From positions 2,728,001-2,792,000 of the forward strand of contig NZ_CP136693.1 in NCBI RefSeq assembly GCF_032922745.1: a stretch of 64,000 nucleotides of DNA. The letters run 5' to 3'. The translations under genes and the position numbers were made by a program. The stretch's first letter is position 1, and each line of letters begins with the position of its first letter. Positions 35,202-44,943 of the stretch are shown here, piece by piece. This DNA comes from Marinobacter salarius. Lineage in GTDB: Bacteria > Pseudomonadota > Gammaproteobacteria > Pseudomonadales > Oleiphilaceae. Under the pieces are notes generated by a model, which had not been told where the DNA came from, did not search any database, and saw only the letters and a list, made by a program, of their open reading frames with translations.

Positions 35202-36029
35202 GTGGTGAAGCCGTCTCGTCGCCGAGAGATGGCACAGCAAGCCGTTGTTGAAAAGCGTGTCAGCATTCGTCTGGCGTGTTGGATGTTTAGCATCAGCGAG
35301 ACCTGCTACCGCTATCAGCCCAAACTGAGCAGCGAAAACGCCGAGATCGCGGACTGGCTGATACGGCTGACCCACAATCAGCGGAACTGGGGCTTTGGTC
35401 TGTGCTTTCTGCATTTGCGCAATGTGAAAGGGTTTGGCTGGAATCATAAGCGGGTGTACCGGATCTACCGGGAGCTGGAACTGAACCTTCGCATCAAGCC
35501 CAAGAAGCGCCTGGTGCGGGAAAAGCCGGAGCCTTTGGTCGTGCCTGAAACGATCAACGACAGTTGGTCGATGGACTTCATGCATGATCAGCTCAGTGAT
35601 GGCCGCAGTTACCGGTTGCTAAACGTAATCGATGACTTCAACCGTGAAGGGCTCGGTATCGAGGTCGACTTCTCGCTACCGGCAGAGCGTGTTATCCGGT
35701 CGCTAGAGCAGATCATTGAGTGGCGCGGGAAACCGCGCTCGATCCGCTGTGACAATGGACCCGAGTACATCAGCGGCAAGTTGGGAACCTGGGCCGAAAA
35801 ACAGGGCATCAAGCTGGCGTTTATCCAGCCGGGCAGGCCCCAGCAGAATGCCTATATCGAGCGCTACAACCGAACCGTACGTTATGACTGGCTGGCTCAG
35901 TATCTGTTCGAAAGCACCGAAGCTGTTCAGGATTACGGCACTCGCTGGCTCTGGCACTACAATAATGAACGCCCGAATATGGGACTAGGAGGGATAACCC
36001 CTCAACAGAAGTTGGCCATGACGGCCTGA
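35202..36029 (+). CDS. IS3-family transposase OrfB (DDE)
   Basis: OrfB is intact and carries the DDE integrase core: [17 protein letters not shown] (first Asp), [14 protein letters not shown] (second Asp) and [20 protein letters not shown] (catalytic Glu), ending at PQQKLAMTA. Its N-terminal HTH_21 region is [20 protein letters not shown]. Translation is expected by -1 frameshifting from orfA at the run of seven A followed by G (35195-35202), just before the orfA stop TGA at 35206. With orfA broken twice upstream, the fusion transposase cannot form here. Confidence 0.9.
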   Translation: MVKPSRRREMAQQAVVEKRVSIRLACWMFSISETCYRYQPKLSSENAEIADWLIRLTHNQRNWGFGLCFLHLRNVKGFGWNHKRVYRIYRELELNLRIKPKKRLVREKPEPLVVPETINDSWSMDFMHDQLSDGRSYRLLNVIDDFNREGLGIEVDFSLPAERVIRSLEQIIEWRGKPRSIRCDNGPEYISGKLGTWAEKQGIKLAFIQPGRPQQNAYIERYNRTVRYDWLAQYLFESTEAVQDYGTRWLWHYNNERPNMGLGGITPQQKLAMTA

Positions 36030-36165
36030 GGTCTACTTTTGAACCCTGCTAAAAATGGGGGGTTACATATCCATGCTCGCCTGCTCCTGCTTAGGGTGGC
36101 GTAAAAAAATTATAGGTAGACCGCAAAAGGCCGTCAATTGGCCGGAATGCGGACCGAAGGATTAC

Positions 36166-36987
36166 TCACTTCGGATCACTAAGGGTGAAGTAAAACCCGT
36201 GGTAGTGCTCTACTGTTTTCTCCAGATGGTAGGGAATCTCTATTTGGCGTGGGTTTTTCCACCGGTCTACCAATCGGTATCCTGCCTTTTCCATGTCACT
36301 CACCAGGTTGGTTTGCGAGCTGATGTGATAGGGCACTTCGCAGACTTCGAGGTATTGCAGTGTCCAGAAGTCTTCCGTCGGGTGGGCGGGCAGGTTGTGG
36401 ACCAACACATGCTGGGGAAGCCGTTGGAGCTGGCTCACGGTTTCGGCAATGCTGGTGTCCATGTATTGCAGTGTCCCCGCCGTCATGAAGATGTCTACGG
36501 CGTCTTCCTCGCCCATGTCGTTACTGTCGATGAAGGCGAGCCGTGTTTCGCCTTTCTGGCTCGCAATCTTACGCCCGGCTTCGACGGCTGCCGGCAACTC
36601 AGCGATCACCCACTGGAGAGCGTCGGGGTAAGGGAAGTAGTTCTCAAAGCTGTAGAACCCCTGGCCGATACTTCCGCCCAGTTCCAGTAGCCGTTGGGAA
36701 GGCTGCATCAGACGGGAAAGCCAGAACAACAACGGGTAATCGATATCCAGCACCCGTTTGTCCAGTACCGGCATCTCCTGCTCCAGATGCTCCCCCTTGT
36801 TCTGGTTGATGACGTCGTACTCGTTGGCCAACTGGTTGATGCCCTGTTGCTGGGCTTCGTGGAAGGAACCGTAAACGCCCCGGTAGGTAATTCCCAGCCG
36901 CTTTCTGGCCATGTGGAGGTAGAGGTCGTGACCATATGGCAGCAGTTCGATGCTATTGATGATCCGGTTCTTCAAGGCTTTGTTCAC
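36166..36987 (-). CDS. Putative methyltransferase, TIGR04325/LIC12133-like
   Basis: This 273-residue protein shows the features of a small SAM-methyltransferase-like family found in sugar-polymer loci. It has ITYRGVYGSFHEAQQQG (conserved G-v-y-gsf-eA), VLDIDYPLLFWLSRLM and the SAM loop RLLELGGSIGQGFYSF, followed by an acidic motif VDIFMTAGTLQYMDTSI. Substrate unknown. It lies 37 bases after the CocE-type hydrolase gene and is the last gene of the long minus-strand operon, ending about 100 bases from the insertion-sequence nest. Genes beyond it may have been displaced by the insertions. Confidence 0.75.
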   Translation of the reverse strand: MNKALKNRIINSIELLPYGHDLYLHMARKRLGITYRGVYGSFHEAQQQGINQLANEYDVINQNKGEHLEQEMPVLDKRVLDIDYPLLFWLSRLMQPSQRLLELGGSIGQGFYSFENYFPYPDALQWVIAELPAAVEAGRKIASQKGETRLAFIDSNDMGEEDAVDIFMTAGTLQYMDTSIAETVSQLQRLPQHVLVHNLPAHPTEDFWTLQYLEVCEVPYHISSQTNLVSDMEKAGYRLVDRWKNPRQIEIPYHLEKTVEHYHGFYFTLSDPK

Positions 36988-37024
36988 TGTTGTCTCCTTT
37001 ACGCAACGGATTGCGCCAGTGAGT

Positions 37025-38839
37025 CTATTCCGATGTTTTTATGGGCAACGCCACGGAGGACGGTGTATCTCCACCAAAGTGAACCCTGTTGGTTGCGACA
37101 AACGTATCCGAATCGCTGTATTCGTCTTTACCGGTGTTGAGGTTCCGCGCCAGGCGTGGAAAGTTGCTGCTTGAGATGTGGAACTCAAGCCGGTGTCCTT
37201 TCCGGAAGCGATAGGCAATGGGCCTCATTTCCAGCTCAACCCGATAGATGCGGCCCGGTTCAACGGGGCTAGGGTTGTCGATACCGTTACGGTAACGCAG
37301 GCGAACAACGCCATCCTGAAGGTTGAAGGCTCTGCCATCCGGGTACTGGTCGACCATTTTGACGGTGAAATCCGTATCCGGCGCGTTGGTCGACACATAC
37401 AGCACAACGTTGGCGTTGCCGACCAGCTCTATGTCTTCCTCCAGTGGCTCGCTTGAATAGACCAACACGTCCTGGCGTGATTTCAGTGGCCTCTGGTCGA
37501 GTGGCCCGGGCTTGTCTTCCGGCCGGTAGGTGCAGCAGATTGGTCCGCCAAGGGTGGGGACGGGGTCCAGTGGATCGTAGGTGAATTCGTCATACACCCT
37601 GCCGCTCTGTTCGGGATTTTTGTGCGGGGCTGCCTTTTCCGACAGGCGATTGCCCGGCATGAAATAGAACCTTTGGTCGCTTGAGTCGGCAGGCGGCCAC
37701 TGCTCGGAGGTATTCCATTGCCCGGAATGGATCGAATAGTACTCAAATGGAGGTGGCAGATCTGCCGGTTTGTCTTTTAACCAGTGATCGAACCAGTCAA
37801 CGTAGGTTTGCCTGAAATCTTTGCCGGCGTACTCAAACGACATCTCACCGATGGTGACTTCCCCAGGCTTCAGTTTTCCGGCACCGCAATGTACGCCCGG
37901 GGCAATCAGAACAGGTTGGTTTTTTGCGCGGGGGTGGCGGGCGTTTTCCGCCATGTGATCGGCGAGTTTGAAGGTATTGTGTGCGGTTTGATCGAACCAG
38001 TCATTGATATGCAATGTGGCCACTGAAAACTCGTCGTCCGGGTGGGTGTAACCCTCGTCGTCCCACCAGGTGTCGGTCAGGGAGTGTTTGATAAGGTCGC
38101 TGAAGCCGGTTTCGTAGGGAACGACCTTGTCCTCTATCCCGGAAACGGGCAAATAGTCCATGTAGGTACGCATTCGCTCTTCGTAATCGTCGGGGCGTGG
38201 GGTTACCTTGAAATCCTTGGCCCCCTCGGCGGTGAACCAGCCCAGGGACGAAGCGAGATTCAATACTCCGTTTTCAAATACACCAAAATAACCGTAGGTC
38301 TCCCTGGCCTTGCCGATGGCGCCGCCGGCACCGGAGGCAATCATGGCAATGTGGTTCGGGTGATTGGCCGCGGCAAGTATGATCTGGCTTTCACCGAGGT
38401 AGGAGCAGCCAAACGTTCCGATCTTGCCGGTTGACCAGGGTTGATCGACCAGCCAGTCGATGGTGTCGTAGCCATCCTGCTTTGCAGTGTAGTAGGGGCT
38501 CTCATAACGCCCCTCCGAGTAAAACCGGCCACGGACATGTTGCACAATCACGGCGTAGTTGTGTCTGACGAAGTGTCGGACGGTGCTGAATTCGATGCCG
38601 CCATAGGTGGTGCGAATGTATATAACCGGATGACGTTTGTTTCCAAGCGGCCGGTATACATCTGTTGCGAGCCTCACACCGTCGCGCATGGGAACCATGA
38701 CGTTGCGGGTCCGTTGCATGTTTTCGCGCATGGGCATGGTGACATCGCCCAGCCATAGCTTTACGTCGTCTGCGCGATAGCCGAGCACAGCAAGGATGGC
38801 GATCAGGATCAACGAACTGGTGATCAGGACGAATTTCAT
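37025..38839 (-). CDS. CocE/NonD-family hydrolase, membrane-anchored
   Basis: The 604-residue protein has an N-terminal hydrophobic anchor (about 3-21). An alpha/beta-hydrolase domain then reads NVMVPMRDGVRLATDVYRPL, VIYIRTTYGG and the nucleophile elbow TFGCSYLGESQ with Ser. The C-terminal jelly-roll is typical of X-Pro dipeptidyl-peptidases and cocaine esterase (VLYVSTNAPDTDFTVKMVDQ, GHRLEFHISSSNFPRLARN). Members hydrolyse esters and amides. Its ATG overlaps the stop of the preceding hydrolase (ATGA). Next to the assembly line it may hydrolyse or transfer the finished acyl-peptide outside the cytoplasm; this is an inference. Confidence 0.85.
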   Translation of the reverse strand: MKFVLITSSLILIAILAVLGYRADDVKLWLGDVTMPMRENMQRTRNVMVPMRDGVRLATDVYRPLGNKRHPVIYIRTTYGGIEFSTVRHFVRHNYAVIVQHVRGRFYSEGRYESPYYTAKQDGYDTIDWLVDQPWSTGKIGTFGCSYLGESQIILAAANHPNHIAMIASGAGGAIGKARETYGYFGVFENGVLNLASSLGWFTAEGAKDFKVTPRPDDYEERMRTYMDYLPVSGIEDKVVPYETGFSDLIKHSLTDTWWDDEGYTHPDDEFSVATLHINDWFDQTAHNTFKLADHMAENARHPRAKNQPVLIAPGVHCGAGKLKPGEVTIGEMSFEYAGKDFRQTYVDWFDHWLKDKPADLPPPFEYYSIHSGQWNTSEQWPPADSSDQRFYFMPGNRLSEKAAPHKNPEQSGRVYDEFTYDPLDPVPTLGGPICCTYRPEDKPGPLDQRPLKSRQDVLVYSSEPLEEDIELVGNANVVLYVSTNAPDTDFTVKMVDQYPDGRAFNLQDGVVRLRYRNGIDNPSPVEPGRIYRVELEMRPIAYRFRKGHRLEFHISSSNFPRLARNLNTGKDEYSDSDTFVATNRVHFGGDTPSSVALPIKTSE

Positions 38840-39684
38840 TCCGGTTTCAGGGTCTTGAAGTGATCCAGTTGTTTATTGGCCCAGTCTGTGATGGTGCCGA
38901 TCAGGCGTTGCCGGTGCACTTCAATAGAGAAGATGTGCTTGGCATTGGGCCAGAAGACTTCCTCGATAACGGGTTCAAGGCCTTTGATGCCCATGGCAGA
39001 GGTGAATTGGCCAAGTTTGTTGTAGTGGTAAAGGGTTTGGCTGGTAAACACGGCCAACACCCGGCCATCTTTTTCCACAAGGCTCTCGAAGCACTGGTCC
39101 ATATCGTCTTCATTGGGTTCATCCCGCAAGTCCATGGGGGAACTGAGCAGCGATTGCTCCCCACTGGTGTTCTGTTTTAGCCGGCGGGAGACAATCTTGT
39201 GGATATTGAGCCACTTGTTTGGGTTGGTCAGTTTCCGGAACAGTTCCCGTTTCGCGAAACCGGCGTCCTGACGGGACACTGGGTCGAGCAGAATGAGGCC
39301 CTTGATGGATGGGTCCTGGGCGCAGAGTTTAATACCGTTGTCGGCACCTGAACACAAGCCGAAGATCAGCAGAGGTCTTGAGCCGTAGAGCTTTTCGAGG
39401 GACTTTTTCATGAATGACCAGTCGAGGGCCACTGATTCCCGGTTGGTTATGGTTTCTCGGGCTGGGGAGTCGCCCTTGCCAGAGAGGTCCACCCGCAATG
39501 CAATATAACCCAGTTCCGCGAGTTGGCGGCCGAGCAGTACATTCAGGCGGTAGGGCTCCGCCCGGTGGGACAGGCCGGCGTTCAGCAGCACCACAATAGG
39601 GCTGTTGAAGGTATCCTCAGGCTCGGAGAGCACGCCAATGCCATGCTGGTGCTCTCCATAGGTGAATATCCGTTCCTTGATCAT
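38836..39684 (-). CDS. Exosortase A-associated alpha/beta-hydrolase-like protein (hydrolase 1 type)
   Basis: This 282-residue alpha/beta-hydrolase-like protein has an oxyanion strand IVVLLNAGLSHRAEPYRLNV and ALRVDLSGKGDS. Its elbow reads LIFGLCSGADNGIK, with Cys where serine hydrolases have Ser in GxSxG. The late acid strand includes LILLDPVSRQD. I associate this Cys elbow with hydrolase 1 of exosortase A loci, usually found with an acyl-CoA ligase, a PLP decarboxylase and an acyl carrier protein. Here it sits downstream of an NRPS. A Cys nucleophile would suit thioester transfer. Both ends overlap neighbours by four bases. Confidence 0.7.
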   Translation of the reverse strand: MIKERIFTYGEHQHGIGVLSEPEDTFNSPIVVLLNAGLSHRAEPYRLNVLLGRQLAELGYIALRVDLSGKGDSPARETITNRESVALDWSFMKKSLEKLYGSRPLLIFGLCSGADNGIKLCAQDPSIKGLILLDPVSRQDAGFAKRELFRKLTNPNKWLNIHKIVSRRLKQNTSGEQSLLSSPMDLRDEPNEDDMDQCFESLVEKDGRVLAVFTSQTLYHYNKLGQFTSAMGIKGLEPVIEEVFWPNAKHIFSIEVHRQRLIGTITDWANKQLDHFKTLKPE

Positions 39685-40424
39685 AAGAACACCCTATCCA
39701 GTAAGGCTTCGAGTACCGGCTTCTGGGTGATTACTCCGTCATGGTAATACGGCCAATCGTAGCTGAGGCCAGGGTAGGCGCAGTTGCTTAGTCCTGAGCT
39801 TTTGCAGAATTCTGGATCGGTTGAGACAGTGAAGCACAGGTTGGGGTTGTTCAGGGTACTCTCGGGGATACCCAGCTCGCGTATACCGGTGACCAGCCCT
39901 GAGGGAAGGTCGAAATTCCTGTACTCTATGTTCTCAAAGGGAACATTGTTCTCGCGTGCCGCTGATAGATGGCGCTGGCGCAGGATGGCATCGATCTCAT
40001 TCAGCCACTCGACATAGCGATCTCCGGACAGCACAGGATCCCAGAAAATGAACTCTTTTACGGAGGCATGGTCAATTTGTGCCGCCAGTGTTGCACCAAA
40101 CCGCACGCCCAGTAACACCACATGGTTGGCACCGGAGACGGCAATGGCTTCATCAATCGCTTTGTGGATATCGGACAACCAGACTTCTATCGTTGCCTCC
40201 GACAAGAGGCCCTGGGATTCTGCGGTTCCGTAGTAGTCGAAGCGAAACGCATGATTCCCGCGCTCGGAAATAGCCACGGACAACTCAGATAAGGCCCGGT
40301 AGGTCCGCCGGTACTCGTCAAACAACGGTGGGCACACAACCACGACTTTTTCTGCATTGGGGTCCGTCGCAGACGAATAGCAGCCGAACAGGCGGCTGTT
40401 ATCAAAGAAAAAAGGTTCTATCAT
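39681..40424 (-). CDS. Exosortase A-associated alpha/beta-hydrolase-like protein (hydrolase 2 type)
   Basis: This is a 247-residue alpha/beta-hydrolase fold with VVVVCPPLFDEYRRTYRALS and FRFDYYGTAESQ. Its elbow reads LLGVRFGATLAA, so the serine position is Arg and no catalytic nucleophile is present. The segment FIFWDPVLSGDRYVEWLNEI follows. It resembles hydrolase 2 of exosortase A systems, which in my memory also shows GLRLGA at this place, so loss of Ser is a family feature and not a mutation here. It may be a binding or scaffold protein for its neighbour. It begins 16 bases after the NRPS stop. Confidence 0.7.
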   Translation of the reverse strand: MIEPFFFDNSRLFGCYSSATDPNAEKVVVVCPPLFDEYRRTYRALSELSVAISERGNHAFRFDYYGTAESQGLLSEATIEVWLSDIHKAIDEAIAVSGANHVVLLGVRFGATLAAQIDHASVKEFIFWDPVLSGDRYVEWLNEIDAILRQRHLSAARENNVPFENIEYRNFDLPSGLVTGIRELGIPESTLNNPNLCFTVSTDPEFCKSSGLSNCAYPGLSYDWPYYHDGVITQKPVLEALLDRVFL

Positions 40425-40440
40425 TGCCCGTTACTTCCCG

Positions 40441-43400
40441 TCATGACTGAAACAGCTTCCTCCAGAACGGCTTTTTGGCGACCGGTGTTTTTGACTGGCT
40501 TGGTTCTGAGGGCACCTCATTGATAAGTCTTTCCAGATCCGCGACAAGTCCCGCAAAGGTCTCCTTGAGCGAATGCACCGTCTGTGAATCAACAGCAGCC
40601 TCGTTGTAGTCAAACACGCCAATAAAACCACCAGGCTGGATCCGCACCCAGAATTCCACCGGGTACTCGGTGTTCAGGCGGGGCAGGTCCAACTGCCTGA
40701 GTGTCAGGTTCGCAATGGAGGTTGGCCGGTTGCGGATGTCCTGAAAGGCAAAACTGGCCTGGACAAACTCCGGAAACAGCGCCCTCTCGGCAGGCGTATT
40801 ACTGACGATATCTGCGTAGGTCACCGTCTGATGATTCAGTGTTTCCCTGAGTTGGTCGCCCAGGCTGGCCATGCGTTCCCGGAAGCTGGACGATGGCGCC
40901 TGAAGCAAACAGGGAATGGTGGTCACAAAGCTGCCGATCAGGTTGATCACGTCGGCGCGTTGACGGCCGGCCGAGGGCACGCCCAGTACAATACTGTTAT
41001 CTTTATGCGACCGGGAGATGGTCTCGGCGAACAGGCAGAACAGGATCTCATGGAGTTTGAGCCCGAGTTCATTACCTACCTTTTCCACCATCGCCAGGCT
41101 CGCTTCCGGGAAGTTCAGGGTCTCCCGGGCACATTGGTTGGGCTTGGCGCTGTTATCGTTCTCCCGGGCCCCGGATTCCAGGACGCCGGCAAGCTTGGCC
41201 CTGTGGTAATCGACATCCTCTGTCGACGCACCTTTTTCAATTGACCACTCAGCGTAATCCCGGAACTCGAACGCCAGCTTGTTGGCTTTTTCCCGTTCCG
41301 TATTGCTCTGCACCAGGTAGGCGTCCTCCAGCTCCTTGAGGAAGATATCAAACGACCAGCCATCGAAGACCAGTTGATGTGGCACGAACACGTAGTGGTA
41401 TCGGGCATCACCCAGCACAAACAGCGTGGAGCGGAACAGCGGCCGGTCGAGCACCTTGAAGGGTGTGAATGCCAGGTCCCGTGAGCGTTTCAACGCCGTT
41501 TCCTCGGGGTTATCCTCGCCGGTCAGGTCAACAACATCGAGTACGGGGACCTGCTTCACTGGCAGGATGCCTTGCTGGTAGCGGCCGTCCAACTGGGTAA
41601 TGGCTGTACGCAGCGCGGTCTGACGCTCGAAAACCTTGACCAGGCTGCGGGTGAACGTATCTATATCCAGATCGCCTTCGAGGAACCAGGACGCGGGCAG
41701 GTTGTTGCACACGTTGTCCGGGTAGGACAGTTGCCGTAGCAGTAGCCGGGTCTGTTCGTGGCTCAACAGCCGCCGTTGCGCCGTGGGCAGGTCCGCCGGC
41801 GAGTCTTCGTGCCCGGCGGAGGCGGGCGTGCTGTGAGAGACTTTCTCGGCAATTTCACTCAGGCTGAGCCCGACGATGTCTTCCGGGGTCAGTTTGATAC
41901 CGGTCTGACTTTCTATCCTGCGGATGGCCTGCAGGGCGAGCAATGAGTGCCCGCCCAGGCTGAAGAAGTTGTCCTCACGCACAATCCGGGACTTCGAGTT
42001 GAGCACGTCGGACCAGACATCGGCAATCATCTCTTCGGTCTGGTTCGCCAAGGCGGAGGCCTTGAGAATACTGGACTCGCGAAGTTCCGGTTTGGGCAGG
42101 CGCCGCCGGTCCATCTTGCCGCTGGGGCTCAGGGGAACGCTGTCGATGGCGATGATGTACTGAGGAATCATATACGCTGGCAGGAGCTTTCTGAGTTCCT
42201 TGCGGATGCTCACCACATTGGGCTCGTCTCCGGATTCCGAAACCACACAGCCAACGATGCGGGCGTCGCCCGGGGCCAGTTCCCAGACATACGCGCAGGC
42301 GGATTTAACGTCCGCGCAGGCGGCGAGGGCAGACTCAATATCACCCAATTCAATGCGGTAACCGCGAACCTTCACCTGGTCATCCATTCGGCCCAGATGC
42401 TGTAGGTTGCCGTCAGGTGCCCACTTGGCAAGGTCACCGGTGGCATACAACCTGCCGTAGGTGGGGTGGTCAACGTACTTTTCGGCGGTAAGTTCGGGCC
42501 GGTTGTGGTAACCGGTTGCCAGCCCAACGCCACCGATATACAGCTCACCGGGGCAGGACAGGGGCAACGGGTTCCGTTCCCGGTCAAGAATATGCACCTG
42601 TGTGTTGTTAATAGGCTTACCGATGGAGATCAGTCTGTCGGTAAGTCGTAGTGGGTGACAGGTGGACCAGACGGTGGTTTCAGTGGGGCCGTACATATTC
42701 CAGAGCTCGTCCAGGCATCCGAGAAGATCCTGCACCAGATCCTGGGGCAGTGGTTCGCCGCCACAGAGGCCCTTCATTCTCAGGCCATCCTTCCGCCAGT
42801 CGGTATCCAGCAGCATACGCCAGGTCGCCGGGGTCGCCTGCATGATCGATATCTGGTGATCGAGAATCAGCCGGCGCAGCTTTTCACCGTCCTTTACGCT
42901 GTCCTTGTCCGCAATCACGGTAGTGGCGCCCTGCGTCAGAGGCAGCAGGAGCTCCAGGAAGGAGATGTCGAAGGAGAAGGTGGTAACGGCCAACAGCCGG
43001 TCGCTGGCCGTGCAACCGGGTTTGTCCGCCATACTCTCAAGGAAGTTGATCAGCGCCCGATGGGGTACCAGCACGCCCTTGGGTTTTCCGGTGGAGCCTG
43101 AGGTGTAGATGATATAGGCCGTCTGCCCCGGGTCGATATTCACTGGTGGCAAGTGCGACGATGCCGAACTCTGCTTAACCGCCTCGTTGATATCGACCTT
43201 GACCAGATCCAGGCCAGCGATGGCCGCTGGCGTCTGTGGTTCGACGATAACAGCGGAGGCCTCGGAGTCCTCAATCATGTGCTGCAATCGGGCTTCCGGA
43301 AAGTCCGGGTCCAGAGGAAGGTAAATGGCCCCCAGCTTGAGAATACCGACAACCGCAGCCAGGGCAGCGTCTGAGCGCTCGACGCATACCGCTACTGTAT

Positions 43401-44943
43401 TGCTGGCCGCGATACCCTGGCTGGCAAGGTTGGCGGCTACGGCATTGCTGCGGTCTTCGAGTTCCTGGTAAGTCCAGCGACGGTCACCGAACGCGCATGC
43501 CAAGGCATCCGGTGCGGTGGAGACATGGTGCTTAAGTGCCTCGATGACCGTGCCATGGGTCATGTCACGCTGGGTGTCGTTAGCACGCTGAACCAGGTTT
43601 GGTTCCTGTTCTGCCAGGGCAATGCTGCCTACAGCCACCTCTGCATCCGCCGTGGCGGACACCAGGATCCGTTCCAGGGCCTCAAGCCAGGACACGATGG
43701 TGGCCTCGCTGAACAGGGCGGTGGAGTAGGTGGCCTCAATGGTGAGGCTGTCGGACGACGGCAGGATGTTCAGAAACATCTCGAAGTTTTCCGCGGCGCG
43801 GGGCACCGTTCTGACTTTGCCGTCAACATCGCCGAACTGCATGTGCTCCAGGGGCTGGTCGATGTTGAAGATGGTATTGATCAGCGGGACACGGGTACGG
43901 TCAACGTTGATGGCTTCAATAAGCTTGCCGAACGTGAAGTTTGAATGCTCGGTGGCATTGAGCACTTCCGACTTGACCTGCGTGCACAGCTCCGAAAACC
44001 GGGTGTTCGGTGTCAGTTGTGTGCGGATTGGCAGCAGGTGCACCATGTGGCCAACCTGTTTCAGGCGGTTCTGTGTGGCCTGGCCTGCAACCGGAAGCCC
44101 TACCACGATGTCGTTGCTGGATGTCAGGCGGTGCAGTAGCACAAAATAGCTCGCCAACACCATGTTCACCATGCTGACTTTCATGGCGGCGGCTGCCTTG
44201 GGCAGGCGTTTGGCCAGCTCCGGGTCTATCCGGTAATCCAACCGGGTTGCTTCAAAGGTTCGAAAATGGGGCCGCGGGTGATCCAGGGGCAGGTCCAGGT
44301 TTGGCGGTACTTCGGCAAAACGATCGATCCAGTAGTCGTTGTCGATATTGCTGATTTCTTTGGAATCCACCATTTCCGCGTAATCGAAGAAGGAGATGTC
44401 CGATCCCCCATCGTCCGATTGTGCGCGCTGAGTACCATAGGATTCGGCCAGTTCGGTCAGCATCAGCCCGATGGACCAACCGTCACAGACAATATGATGG
44501 GCGGCCAGGACCAGTTCGTGGGTGTTGCTGTCGAGCTTCATCAACCACGCGAACAGGAGAGGGCCTTCCTCGAGGTTCATGGGGGAAATGGCGATGTTCT
44601 TCCAAAGGTCTTTAATGGCAGCTTCCTGTTCGCTCGGAGTGCCGCCACTGATGTCCTCCACTTCCAGTTGGAATGTGGAGGTGTCGTGCAGGCAGATTTC
44701 CGTGCCGTTCCTGGAAAACGTTGCCCTCAGGATATCGTGCTTTGCGATAAGGTCATCAAAACATTGGCGGAGCAGACTGACATCAAGGTTGCCGGAAAGC
44801 TTAACGGATACGGCTTCGTTAAAGGCGGTGTTGGCAACGTCGCTCAGCTGGGCAGAGGCGATGATTTCCCTTTGTGGTCCTGTTGCGGGAGCAACCCGCA
44901 ACAGTTCACCACCGGCGAACGGATTGAAGCTGGCGGAACTCAT
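40441..44943 (-). CDS. Non-ribosomal peptide synthetase, C-A-PCP-C, predicted glycine-activating
   Basis: This is a 1,500-residue thiotemplate enzyme. Condensation domain 1 (about 15-450) has the intact motif HHIVCDG at 149-155. The adenylation domain (about 465-950) has YTSGSTGKPKG at 613-623 and Lys943. By alignment in my head to GrsA its specificity residues are D-I-L-Q-L-G-M-V-W-K, which agrees with published glycine codes. The carrier protein has Ser1000 in LGGHSL. Condensation domain 2 (about 1050-1480) reads HQLVFDG at 1189-1195, with Gln for the catalytic second His. There is no thioesterase. Its ATG overlaps the stop of the PKS gene (ATGA). It should join glycine to the product of the upstream module. 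Confidence 0.9.
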   Translation of the reverse strand: MSSASFNPFAGGELLRVAPATGPQREIIASAQLSDVANTAFNEAVSVKLSGNLDVSLLRQCFDDLIAKHDILRATFSRNGTEICLHDTSTFQLEVEDISGGTPSEQEAAIKDLWKNIAISPMNLEEGPLLFAWLMKLDSNTHELVLAAHHIVCDGWSIGLMLTELAESYGTQRAQSDDGGSDISFFDYAEMVDSKEISNIDNDYWIDRFAEVPPNLDLPLDHPRPHFRTFEATRLDYRIDPELAKRLPKAAAAMKVSMVNMVLASYFVLLHRLTSSNDIVVGLPVAGQATQNRLKQVGHMVHLLPIRTQLTPNTRFSELCTQVKSEVLNATEHSNFTFGKLIEAINVDRTRVPLINTIFNIDQPLEHMQFGDVDGKVRTVPRAAENFEMFLNILPSSDSLTIEATYSTALFSEATIVSWLEALERILVSATADAEVAVGSIALAEQEPNLVQRANDTQRDMTHGTVIEALKHHVSTAPDALACAFGDRRWTYQELEDRSNAVAANLASQGIAASNTVAVCVERSDAALAAVVGILKLGAIYLPLDPDFPEARLQHMIEDSEASAVIVEPQTPAAIAGLDLVKVDINEAVKQSSASSHLPPVNIDPGQTAYIIYTSGSTGKPKGVLVPHRALINFLESMADKPGCTASDRLLAVTTFSFDISFLELLLPLTQGATTVIADKDSVKDGEKLRRLILDHQISIMQATPATWRMLLDTDWRKDGLRMKGLCGGEPLPQDLVQDLLGCLDELWNMYGPTETTVWSTCHPLRLTDRLISIGKPINNTQVHILDRERNPLPLSCPGELYIGGVGLATGYHNRPELTAEKYVDHPTYGRLYATGDLAKWAPDGNLQHLGRMDDQVKVRGYRIELGDIESALAACADVKSACAYVWELAPGDARIVGCVVSESGDEPNVVSIRKELRKLLPAYMIPQYIIAIDSVPLSPSGKMDRRRLPKPELRESSILKASALANQTEEMIADVWSDVLNSKSRIVREDNFFSLGGHSLLALQAIRRIESQTGIKLTPEDIVGLSLSEIAEKVSHSTPASAGHEDSPADLPTAQRRLLSHEQTRLLLRQLSYPDNVCNNLPASWFLEGDLDIDTFTRSLVKVFERQTALRTAITQLDGRYQQGILPVKQVPVLDVVDLTGEDNPEETALKRSRDLAFTPFKVLDRPLFRSTLFVLGDARYHYVFVPHQLVFDGWSFDIFLKELEDAYLVQSNTEREKANKLAFEFRDYAEWSIEKGASTEDVDYHRAKLAGVLESGARENDNSAKPNQCARETLNFPEASLAMVEKVGNELGLKLHEILFCLFAETISRSHKDNSIVLGVPSAGRQRADVINLIGSFVTTIPCLLQAPSSSFRERMASLGDQLRETLNHQTVTYADIVSNTPAERALFPEFVQASFAFQDIRNRPTSIANLTLRQLDLPRLNTEYPVEFWVRIQPGGFIGVFDYNEAAVDSQTVHSLKETFAGLVADLERLINEVPSEPSQSKTPVAKKPFWRKLFQS

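Larger units (their letters stand above)
33364..36067 (+). mobile_element. IS3-family element carrying two nested insertions
   Basis: Imperfect terminal inverted repeats mark the ends. The left end reads GGTAATCCCCCC then GTTCATAAGTAGA, and the right end read inward is TGTAACCCCCC then GTTCAAAAGTAGA. Inside are a split orfA (33435-33551, 34863-34938, 35135-35208) and an orfB ending at 36029. Removing the two inner elements restores a normal element of about 1.2 kb. No clear target duplication is seen at the outer ends. It sits at the border between the AT-rich variable genes and the GC-richer right block. Confidence 0.8.
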
